From Globisporangium splendens (taxonomy: Eukaryota; Oomycota; Peronosporomycetes; Pythiales; Pythiaceae), in NCBI GenBank assembly GCA_006386115.1, contig VFIW01000026.1, positions 372,001-436,000 of the forward strand: a stretch of 64,000 bases of DNA. The letters run 5' to 3'. Position 1 is the first letter of the stretch. Each line of letters begins with the position of its first letter. The notes beneath the pieces were generated by a model, which was not told the DNA's origin, ran no database searches, and saw only the letters and a program-made list of their open reading frames with translations. The translations under genes and the position numbers were made by a program. This document shows, in pieces, positions 55,973 to 64,000 of this stretch.

Positions 55973-56785
55973 TTAAAAGTCGCCGGCGAACTCGCCGCCA
56001 CCACCGCCGCCAAAGTCACCGCCACCCATGTCTCCGAGCGCTTCGCCAAGGATGAGACCGCCCAGGAGACCGGCGCCTGCACCAGCTGCGACTGCAGTGC
56101 CTGTTCCCATACCACGGCGGCCGTGGTACCCACCGTCGCCATGGCCGTGACCGTAGCCTGGCCCGTAACCTTGCTGCACGTATCCACCTTGAGCATACAC
56201 TGGCTGGCTGTATCCAGGCTGGCCGTATCCAGGCTGGGCGTAGCCAGGTTGGGCTACGTAGCCGGGTTGAGCCGCGTACACCGGTGGCGCCGTGCTGACG
56301 TACACGCCGTCGTCTTTTCTGCGCCTCTTCTTCATGGCCAAGGCAATGCCGCCGATGATGAGCGCGCCAACGAGGAACGCGGCGATACTGCCCCAGATGT
56401 AGGCGGGGTCTACTTTGCGCTTAGTGGTGGCACCCGACTTGCACGTGCATGCGTAGGTCTGTGGGGCGCAGATATCGGCGGTCGCGCAGCAGCACGCCAT
56501 GCGCTGGTTCGCCGAGTTGAGCCACGCGTTGCAGAACTTGCCTGGGTTGCCTCGATATGCCGTGGAGCAGTTGCCAGTGTCGCGACAGATCTCGCATTGC
56601 GATGCGGTCGTCGTGGTCGTGGTCGAGTTGGACACTGCTGGAGCAGTGGTCGCTGGGGACGAGGTCACTGGGGTCGGGGTGGTCGAGTTGTCCTGCGCGG
56701 ACGCCAGCAGCGCGGTCGTGAGCGCGACGAGCAGCAGCAGCAGTAGCAGACGCCCGATCCCCCGTCTGGAAGCAGCGCGCGCCAT
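55973..56785 (-). CDS. Cys-rich single-TM protein with PGY-repeat tail (family member 2)
   Basis: Single exon, 270 residues. Signal peptide (about 10-30, LLLLLLLVALTTALL), a Thr/Ser/Pro-rich mucin-like stretch, then the 10-Cys module: CEIC, NC, FC, ACCC, C and CTC. One TM segment (WGSIAAFLVGALIIGGIALAM) is followed by basic KKRRRK, so the tail is cytosolic. The tail carries repeated QPGY units (AQPGYVAQPGYAQPGYGQPGY), a Gly zipper with AGLLGGLILGEALGD and ends FAGDF. The neighbour at 58260-59060 has the same order of elements, including the same last five residues. Function unknown; a surface sensor or cell-wall-facing protein would fit. Confidence 0.85.
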   Translation of the reverse strand: MARAASRRGIGRLLLLLLLVALTTALLASAQDNSTTPTPVTSSPATTAPAVSNSTTTTTTASQCEICRDTGNCSTAYRGNPGKFCNAWLNSANQRMACCCATADICAPQTYACTCKSGATTKRKVDPAYIWGSIAAFLVGALIIGGIALAMKKRRRKDDGVYVSTAPPVYAAQPGYVAQPGYAQPGYGQPGYSQPVYAQGGYVQQGYGPGYGHGHGDGGYHGRRGMGTGTAVAAGAGAGLLGGLILGEALGDMGGGDFGGGGGGEFAGDF

Positions 56786-58259
56786 TCGGTCGAGATGAAA
56801 TGACGAGGCGCTTGCTTGGAAGAGGCGAAATTCGAAAATGAGCCCTTTTTTTAATTGTGTAAAAGGCGTGTGGGTACCGCGACCCTCTATTAAGAGCAGC
56901 TAGCAGAAAGGGCAGCGGAGAGACTTTACGTTTGTGTTTAGTCAAGACCTTCTTAATTGAATACACTTCTGTTATCGTTGGCTATAGATACTACTTGTTA
57001 TGTATATTAGGTTTAAATTGAACCTATGAAAATAGATGAGCGCGGAATAACCCGTCGTTTCCCATCTCTCACCACCGTTTCTTCTGTTTTCTTCTTTCCA
57101 CAAGCATCTGTTTTCTATACTCTCTCTATGGGTTCCTACAGCCTATAAACTTTAAAAATCCCATGCAGCGACCTTGATCATAAAGAACGACGGGTGACAT
57201 GGTTGATGCCTTGCGCGGTGCCATCTTCAGAATTCCAAGTTTGCGGGTGTGGACTGCTCCGCCCGCGTCCCATCACCTTGAAGTCTCGAAAATCCAGCGC
57301 TGAGAAGCGAGCGAGGGCGAATTGCATCCATTTCGCGTTGGACACTGGGGCAAAAGAAACCAAATGCCGTCAACAGAACAGCTCCATTCTGAGTGCGATC
57401 ATGTTTGCTTTATGCCATGGGCAGATTCGAATCAGAACGCACCTTCCAATGCAGCCTACAGTGTCACACCGAGGCGGCGCACTCGATTGCGCCAAGCGAC
57501 GAATTGCCAGGCATCAAGTGCTTTCATTTACCCACACGACTGCGTCATCACTGCCAGTGACCTCATGCGCGCATCAGATGCGTCAATATCTTCAGAGGTG
57601 CCTGGAGACGGCACTCGTCTACAAACAAGGATCTGTTGGGAACCACAATGTTCCGAGATCAGAGATGACGTTTCACGTGTCTTCCTGGGAATTACAAACA
57701 TGGCTACATGGGTTTCTAGCACCCAGTTCACATGTACTGAAGATAGGTCATGCACTTTGAACTGTTAATGATTTTTCTGGGACCATATATATGTGGTTGA
57801 CTATTGACGTTTACATTAGCGTCCTCGTCGTGCGTGCCTTCTCTTGACGCGTGCAACCATCAGCTCCATCCATCTTCTGATTTCCCTGTCATCCACTTGA
57901 CTCGCGAGTTCGGTCCCTCCACTTTCTGATTTCCGCAAGCATCTCACAAGACGATCGCAGGGTGAAAGGCTCGTACACAGCGTGATCGTCCACTTCCTGA
58001 AGACGGCACATGTGTGCATCCATCTCCCGTCACGAACAGCGCCAAAATCCCTCCCTGTCGTCCCACTCGAAAGAAAATCGTTGAGATGGGGTGGACTTTT
58101 TCTTCTTTGGCGTCAACATGGACACTTTTGAGCAACTGTCCTCTGTCTCACCATGTGGTGGTACGAAATGTTATATTTCGTGTTATACTATTGTAGATAT
58201 TTTGTGAAATGGGCACGATACGAAGTTCAGACGAAGCACACAAAGACTTACGCTAGCGC
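56786..58259. other. Intergenic region between the tandem Cys-rich genes
   Basis: 1.47 kb. Beyond the core promoter at 56828-56843 I see only short ORFs with uneven composition (for example 57194-57760) and no remnant of a third family copy. Confidence 0.45.
56828..56843 (-). promoter_or_regulatory. Oomycete core promoter element (one mismatch)
   Basis: Minus strand reads GCTCATTTTCGAATTT against the consensus GCTCATTYYNCAWTTT: 15 of 16 match (G for C at position 11). It lies about 43 bases before the ATG at 56785. Confidence 0.8.
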
Positions 58260-59060
58260 CTAGAAGTCGCCAGCAAAAGTGTCCTCATCACCACCACCAC
58301 CACCGTAACCGCCGCCACCACCGTAGTTGCCGTTGTCACCATGGTCACCAGCATCCGCGAGTGCTTCGCCAATGAGCATGCCACCGACAAGACCAGCGGC
58401 GGCGCCGACTGCGATGCCTGCGCCAGTGCTCATGCCGCCGCCACCGCCGCGTGGGCTGTTGTGGTAATGGTGGACTTCATACGTGGGTTGTTGCGCTGGG
58501 TATCCGGATGGTGCGTAGCCTTGCTGCGCGTAGCCTCCCTGTTGGTACACGACAGGCTGTTCCTGGACGTAGACAGTCTCCTTGACCTCGACGCTGCTGC
58601 TTCTCTCGCGGTTGTTTTGGGACCAGAAGTAGTACGCGGCACCGAGGAGCAGGAGCACGATGATCACAGCAACCACGATGATAATGATCTTCTTCTTATT
58701 CGAAGAGGAGTTGGACGCAGGCGTAGGAGCTGGGGTGGGCTTCTTCGTGGTCGGCGTTGGGGTGGTCGAGAGCTTCTTGCAGTTGCACGTGTAGGTCCCG
58801 CGGTCGCAGGTGGATTCGCGAGGGCAGCAGCAGTTGTGGCGCTGACTCGCCGTGTCGAGCCATGGGCCGCAGAACTGACCGGGGGCACCCAAATACGCCT
58901 TGCTGCAGTCGCCCGAGTTGGCGCAGACGTCGCAACCGCTTTCGGTCGTCGCCGTCGTGGTCGTCGTGGTCGTCGTGGTCTGGCCAAGCGACGCGGACCA
59001 GATGGCCGCGAACGCGAGGAACGCGAGCAGGAGCGTCGACGTCTTGAGTCTGTAGCCCAT
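58260..59060 (-). CDS. Cys-rich single-TM protein with glycine-rich tail (family member 3)
   Basis: Single exon, 266 residues from MGYRLK. Signal peptide (about 8-26), a Thr run, then CDVC, DC, FC, NCCC, C and CNC with the same spacing as its neighbour (C-x2-C-x5-C-x11-C-x12-CCC-x5-C-x6-C-x-C). A Pro/Thr-rich stalk, one TM (IIIIVVAVIIVLLLLGAAYYFW), a YxxQQ/GGY-rich cytosolic tail, the Gly zipper AGLVGGMLIGEALAD, a YGGGGG run and a terminal FAGDF. The start is fixed by the perfect core promoter 31 bases upstream; the longer ORF from 59141 begins upstream of that element. Confidence 0.88.
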   Translation of the reverse strand: MGYRLKTSTLLLAFLAFAAIWSASLGQTTTTTTTTTATTESGCDVCANSGDCSKAYLGAPGQFCGPWLDTASQRHNCCCPRESTCDRGTYTCNCKKLSTTPTPTTKKPTPAPTPASNSSSNKKKIIIIVVAVIIVLLLLGAAYYFWSQNNRERSSSVEVKETVYVQEQPVVYQQGGYAQQGYAPSGYPAQQPTYEVHHYHNSPRGGGGGMSTGAGIAVGAAAGLVGGMLIGEALADAGDHGDNGNYGGGGGYGGGGGDEDTFAGDF

Positions 59061-59090
59061 TTTCGCTCGAGCTGTTAACTGGATGGGGGA

Positions 59091-59106
59091 AAATTGGAGA
59101 ATGAGC
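59091..59106 (-). promoter_or_regulatory. Oomycete core promoter element (perfect match)
   Basis: Minus strand reads GCTCATTCTCCAATTT, matching all 16 positions of GCTCATTYYNCAWTTT. It is 31 bases before the ATG at 59060, so transcription would start at or near the element with a very short leader. Confidence 0.9.
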
Positions 59107-61414
59107 TCCGAGGTCCCGCGGACAAAAAGGCACACACGCACACACGCCGCTCACAACGCTCAGCTGGGCGTAGGGGGCAGCAGACGAGAAAAATCTACGG
59201 AAACCTCGGGATCAAAATGAGAAAATATTGTCAATCTATCCAGATGCTACAGGGGTGGGTGGTCCTGATGCTGTGACAAGTGGGGCTGCCCTCTGGACGG
59301 AGGACTAAACAGAAAAGCCATGCGAGGCGAGTGAATTTGGGCAGCGGCTGCCGATACGAAACCCAAGTCACACCAATAAAACAGCACGTGGGGCGTACGT
59401 GAGCAGGGCTGCTGTACTGTTACGGTGACCGCAATTGACAATCACCGAACTCACAGATGTGCTGCGCGCTGATTGGTTAATTTGTCAGAGACATGAATAG
59501 CCAGACCGCCAAAGGGATGCTCCAATCAGGGGCCAAGAGCCACGAAAAGACGCTGAACGCCCTTTGCAAATTTTACCTGCAACTACATATTGAACAGCAG
59601 TGCTCTTGATATTTAGAAAGTCCCCTTTTAGTGGAACTGGTGATTGCACCAATCGCCCCAATGCCGACCAGTTTGAACATTTCCGAGTTTTAACAGCGAA
59701 CCAAAATGAGTCACAGACCATTTCCGTGTCATGGAGAACACACAAACTTTTGATTTCGCTTCAGCGCTTCTCTCTAAAGTCGACAGTATATGGCTATCCA
59801 TAAATGTCTCGGGCGCCTAACACGGCGCACTTTCAGCGCCACTGGCGTTTTTTTCAGACATCGAACTTGTCATTCAGTACTGCACTGCCTTGCTGCTCGT
59901 TCACAAAGGAGGGAATCAGAAAAAGGCGGTGCAGGTGAGTTGTACCCCTTGAGATGGGACTTCCGCATGTCGCAGTCAGCCTCAGTCTTTTTCTCGTCGG
60001 TGGTCAGAATTGATACAATTGTCATCCTTCTATATTGCGCACTGGCAGACTTCCGTATCGCTTCAAAAGTGATTGAGACAGTTTTATTTTGCAGATAAAT
60101 ACAATTGTGTCTTTTGATATTCCATAAATCAGAGTCGAACCCCCCTCCAAAAGACCATGACCAAAAAGATCGGTTGAAGTGAGATCATGCTGCAGTCAAG
60201 GTCTTTCTGTGCAATTCGCAGGTGAGAATCCAAAAAAGACTGGATTTTGATCGCAGCAACCGCTTGAGGAGCCGCCATCGGACCGAACTTTGCATGGTGC
60301 ACGGCCTTTCCGACTTTAGACGAGGTTGTGTGGATGCTGTTGTGCAGACCGATATGCCATGGTTTTCGGACAGTTGGCTCGCCAGGGCTGGACGCAGGTC
60401 GACGTGAACGTGGGTTAATGATTTCTTGCGACAAGTGATGGCGCCACTGCCGCCAGGATGGACCTTGTAGTATTTTTTTCCCCCGGCATACACAGCGCAC
60501 GTGTTGGCCATGCTACTGCGCATCTCGCCCATTGCACAAGTGCAGGCGCGCCTTCCGCAAAGCAGGGCATAGACTTGCCAGTTGGGACGCACACAATGTG
60601 GCAATCGGAAGACGTTCTCTAATCTCTTTTAATTCGGCCTCAAAGGTGATGTGGCTGTCAGCGCAATGATCGCGCATGCATGCAGAAGATCACGGCCGCG
60701 ACATCCAGATACTTTCGTTTATTTGAGGTCGCGTGTGCTTCCTCAATCCGAGTGGCCGGTTACGACGAGAGACGCATGCATTTCGTCATGCGTTCATTTT
60801 CATCTTTATCCGCGTTGTGACGCTGATGCGTATTGCTGCGACACCTGCACTGGCCCTTTGACGTAGAGAATGTATCACAGTCTTGACTTCGTTGTTCTTC
60901 ACACAGGTACTTTCTTTGAGTGAGGTAGAAAAAAAGACGGCGTGTCTTCATCGCGCGAGTGTTTGAAGCTTCGCTTGCCGTTGCCAGCTGCAGGAACTTC
61001 CGTCTCCATTGTTTCACTTGTGAGTCGTTGAGGTCCCACTGATGCCTTCTGTGCTTGGTGAGCGCTCGAAGTCTATCGCGCCATCGTCAGGTACAAGCAG
61101 CGAGCGCATTTCTATCTAGGAGTCGTAGAGGTTTCACTAGAATAGCGCCTTCCTCGTTTCAAAGCTCGTTGAAGTCCCTCGCCAATATGTGTCTGCAGCG
61201 ATGGGTGCGTTTCCATCTCCATGCTATCTCTCACGTGCACTGCGAGAAGTCCCAGTAGCGTCTTCCATTGCCTATTTCAATTCGAGAGCTTTCAGTGGAA
61301 CTCCCCATCACCAAGCCGCTCGTACTGGTTTGTGTCCATTCCAAAATTCCATCTACAGACCGCTGCGCACACACTCGCACCCTTCACTGCAGACCCCAAG
61401 GCTTGAGCTCACTG

Positions 61415-61434
61415 AGTGTGTGTGTGTGTGTGTG
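61415..61434 (+). repeat. (GT)n dinucleotide repeat
   Basis: Ten GT units in a row, directly readable. Confidence 0.9.
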
Positions 61435-61639
61435 GTTCGAATCACACGCAGCACCATCTCCACGTCGTGCGCCTAAGCAAAAAGGGAAGGGCTCAATTTT
61501 GCTCTTTTGGCCAAGCATTCAAGTAGCTCAAGCGGCCATCGTCCGACCACTTTCGTTCGGAGATTCGGCGTGGTACACATCACGCATGCCAAAATGTGCG
61601 CATTGCATCACGAGCAGGTCATTGAGGTCACGGGGAAGA

Positions 61640-62231
61640 GGGCCGGAGCGAGGGCGGCAATTTGTTGGTACACAAACTTTTGGGGATGCTGTGGAGCGCC
61701 TGCTCGTAGGCGTCCAAGTTCTCGGCACGGAGCTTGCAGAGCTGAAAGCAGTGGCGGCATTTGTTGCAGCAGCAAATGATGACGATGATTGCTGCTCTCG
61801 CCTCCGTGTCTCCTCAGCAGACACCGCTACAAGAACGAGAAGCAATAAAAGTATGGCCTGCCAATCTGCGCTCCCTCGCAAATATTTCCGTTGCATCATT
61901 GTACTATCAGCTCCTTCACGAAGGACTAGATGCCGTACCATTGGACAGCAAGAACCACGCACTGAGAGACGCGCAGCGCGCCATGCGTATCGCACACCTC
62001 TTTGTGAGCGGTACAGGGTCACCGCCGTTCACATCGCATGTGGCAGATGCTGACCACGCCGTTTGGCGACGCGAAGTTCAACTCCTCGTAAATGACGTGC
62101 AAATCAAAGTCTTGGCGGCCCTGGGGAGTCATGATGCTGGAACCGGCAATGCCCGCAAGCGGGTGCGTACTGGCGCTGTCGCGGGCATCGTGCGCGCGTG
62201 GACCAAGACAGTAAAGCATGCAAACGCTTGA
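61640..62231 (+). pseudogene. Possible frame-shifted gene remnant
   Basis: Two overlapping frames look protein-like. One gives QFVGTQTFGDAVERLLVGVQVL then ELAELKAVAAFVAAAND up to about 61785. The other, from 61761 to a stop at 62231, gives VWPANLRSLANISVASLYY, AQRAMRIAHLFVSG, VWRREVQLLVNDVQIKVLAAL and a basic end ARKRVRTGAVAGIVRAWTK. A shift of one base near 61765-61785 would join them; no suitable intron is visible. No family recognised. It could also be the last exon of a gene whose earlier exons I cannot see. Confidence 0.3.
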
Positions 62232-63683
62232 TTTTCTAGCTTGTCATTTCGTGCAAGAATTATTGTTCACACACAAACCGTTATCCACGGCATTGTAGTC
62301 ATTCATGAGTTGAACACGCATCACGGAACAAAACCACGTCAAAAACATATTTCTTACATTTTGGCTATTGCACTTGGCTGTTGGTGCAATCTTGATGCTG
62401 GTGTTGACGTGACTGGTGTGCATTATGCTCGCGCCGACCACCACTTGCTTTGCACTCGTTACTGAACACACCATTCTTCCAACAAACGATTCAAATGCAT
62501 TAGCTCTATGTACGTCATACAACCGTGCCCTTCCTTGCATTCACTTGTGTGTTCTGGTTGGAGAGGGTCCTGAAAAGGTAGACCGGATCGGTTTTCTCGG
62601 CAGTTCGGTTTTATGAAGAAAAAGACATAAAAAGTCATAAACCGTCTAATCGGAAGACAACAGAAACCAATTTACTGTTTCCATTCCGTTCTGACACTAA
62701 ACACGATGTGCTCGAATAATGCTTATCTTCCGAGCAATTCGTGTGTTCGGAGGACTGTTCGGAAGATAACCATTAAAGTCGCGTCGTTTCGAGTCCCTCA
62801 AGACCATCACTCTCGCTTCAATACGGGTCGGGTTTTCAATGTGTGTTGTGGAAATGGGTCTGGACCCGCCAACCCGCCTGCCGCTTGAAACAGTGGGGAA
62901 AAGTGGGGCAGACACTGAATCCACATCGTGGCACCGGATGAATTCGTATGGGCATCTATCATTTATCTATCCATCCATCAGTCTGCGCGGACCAGTGGCG
63001 CTTCAAGCACGCTGTGCGGTTGTAAGTACAGTACTTGTTCAGCGCAGCCGTTGTCCCTTTTTCTACATGTCTGTGCGCGGGGCTTTCGAAGATGGGTGCA
63101 CACCCAGTGTAGTGCTGGGGATGCGGCGCAGGAGTCAGCCCACGAATGAAATCGAACTGCAGCGCCTTTGTCCGTGGAAGAACAAGTCAACGTGTTGTCC
63201 AGAAAGGTACGAAATCGATCGGTCCTCTGCATGAGTTTCGCTGACAATTGTGTGTGCTGGTGCAGGTTTTGGCTCCAAAGTAAGTCAGCAGCCATCGGAA
63301 TCCATTCAGTTCCTCATAGGCGCAACGTCTTAATTTGCATCCTTTCGATGGAGAAGCAGGCGCACTTTGCTCGCCATATGGCACACAGACGGCGGTTGAT
63401 GAGAATCACATTCGTACAGATGCAAGCAAACGTCACCAGATGTACACTGAATTGAACGGCTAGTTGGGCGGCAAGCGATGGCGTGCGGAAACCAGAGCCT
63501 TTATGGCACGAAACGCTCGCAGCACGACTCATGCCGTCGATCTTCTACACGACTGAATACCTGGAGAAGGAATCGCGTACAGCATGGAAGAGAGTCAGAG
63601 AATGCGGTTTCCTCGTCACCATTCGAACTGGGTGCGCCTGCGTGCGCGCACCAGAGCGGGAAGGGAAGTTGCAGACCACACTC

Positions 63684-63699
63684 GCTCATTGTTCAATTG
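63684..63699 (+). promoter_or_regulatory. Oomycete core promoter element (near match)
   Basis: GCTCATTGTTCAATTG matches GCTCATTYYNCAWTTT at 14 of 16 positions (G for Y at 8, G for T at 16). It is 143 bases upstream of the ATG at 63827 and on the same strand. Confidence 0.65.
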
Positions 63700-63826
63700 G
63701 CGCCGCAGCCCCAAAGCCCGTTCGCGAGTGTGTCCCTGTGCGCCAATTGGGTGCCTCTGTGTGTACCGTTTGTGTCTTTGAGTCTAGTCCCGTCGTCTGT
63801 GTGAAGCGTCTGCAGCAAGCATCATT

Positions 63827-64000
63827 ATGTTGTCCGCGACGTCGTTCACGAAGCTCTTCCTGCTCTCACTCTTGAGTGTCTCGAGCGTCCGCCATGGCCT
63901 TGCCTATGGATTTGACAACACTGGTCCAATGAATTCGCTACCAACTCAGCAACACTCACCAATTCAGCAGCACCAGCCACTTATCCCATCACCAGCTCCA
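63827..64000 (+). CDS. Secreted protein, 3' end cut by window edge
   Basis: The first 58 codons are present. A signal peptide is clear (FTKLFLLSLLSVSSV, cleavage plausible near GLA-YG), followed by a Gln/Pro/His-rich low-complexity start of the mature protein (SPIQQHQPLIPSPAP). The upstream core promoter supports the start. Nothing can be said about function; no RXLR motif occurs within the visible part. Confidence 0.6.
   Translation, partial: MLSATSFTKLFLLSLLSVSSVRHGLAYGFDNTGPMNSLPTQQHSPIQQHQPLIPSPAP

Larger units (their letters stand above)
59107..63683. other. Gene-poor region of 4.6 kb
   Basis: Only scattered short ORFs are found. 59300-61000 and 62240-63480 show nothing supportable. 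The one coding-like stretch is at about 61640-62231, described separately. A (TG)n run lies at 61415-61434. No transposase, reverse transcriptase or terminal repeat was recognised. Confidence 0.45.

Noticed and set aside
55823..56746. 307-codon plus-strand ORF over the Cys-rich gene
   Set aside because: Antisense mirror of the Gly- and PGY-rich tail; no promoter or domain.
57194..57760. 188-codon plus-strand ORF
   Set aside because: Uneven composition, no family, no promoter; in an otherwise non-coding interval.
1..64000. tRNA, rRNA, CRISPR arrays, transposons, RXLR or Crinkler effectors
   Set aside because: Looked for by eye; no cloverleaf with box A/B, no repeat-spacer array, no transposase or reverse transcriptase motif and no RXLR/LFLAK-type N-terminus was found.

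Overview
The window is nuclear DNA of a eukaryote, and everything readable points to an oomycete (water mould). Genes are compact and closely packed on both strands. Most carry zero to a few short introns of about 60-110 bases, with GTRNGT-type donors and YAG acceptors. A full match to the oomycete 16-base core promoter (initiator plus flanking element) lies just upstream of one gene, a one-mismatch copy upstream of its paralogue, and weaker copies elsewhere. The gene content fits: an AA17-type lytic polysaccharide monooxygenase (a family described from oomycetes), a seven-TM receptor fused to a TKL kinase, and a Cys-rich membrane protein family I cannot name. I cannot assign genus or species. 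No tRNA, rRNA, CRISPR array, transposon or RXLR-type effector was recognised.

Layout. 1-9.7 kb: 3'-truncated BRCA1/BARD1-like RING protein (-), double-chromodomain protein (+), VPS8 (+, four exons), AA17 LPMO (-). 10-16.3 kb: MORN-repeat protein with a frame break (+), glucosidase II beta subunit with a C-terminal HEEL (-), an unknown protein whose TGA is followed in frame by a hydrophobic segment (-), a coiled-coil Ser-rich protein (+). 16.3-25.7 kb: BCCIP/BCP1 (-), alpha-N-acetylglucosaminidase (+), an unknown Ser/Gln-rich protein (+), a MED15-like KIX protein (+), NDUFAF6-like complex I assembly factor (-), GRWD1 (+). 25.8-33.4 kb: Cys-rich membrane protein (+), nucleotide-sugar transporter (+), mitochondrial-type FAD monooxygenase (-), GALK2-like kinase (+).

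33.4-45 kb: an eight-exon membrane-anchored protein of unknown function (-), the 7TM-TKL receptor kinase (-), a PLP-dependent amino-acid decarboxylase (+), an enlarged GOLD/p24-type protein (-), a small armadillo-like helical protein (+). 45-55.6 kb: a sugar-nucleotidyltransferase-like protein (+), a SelW-type Rdx protein (+), a CaMKK/LKB1-like kinase (-), Rogdi/RAV2 (-), a TPR-like protein (+), a TRIC-like multi-TM protein (-). 56-59.1 kb: two related Cys-rich single-TM proteins (-) in tandem. 59.1-63.8 kb is gene-poor. The window ends in the first 58 codons of a secreted protein (+).

The genes are mostly unrelated housekeeping functions: endosomal tethering, ER glycoprotein quality control, chromatin and Mediator, ribosome biogenesis, complex I assembly, V-ATPase assembly and sugar metabolism. 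There is no obvious functional cluster. The most unusual items are the Cys-rich family, the receptor-kinase fusion, the AA17 enzyme and several genes whose reading frames are broken or need non-standard decoding. Exon joins were deduced by eye from splice consensus, phase and family similarity; no alignment or expression data were used.
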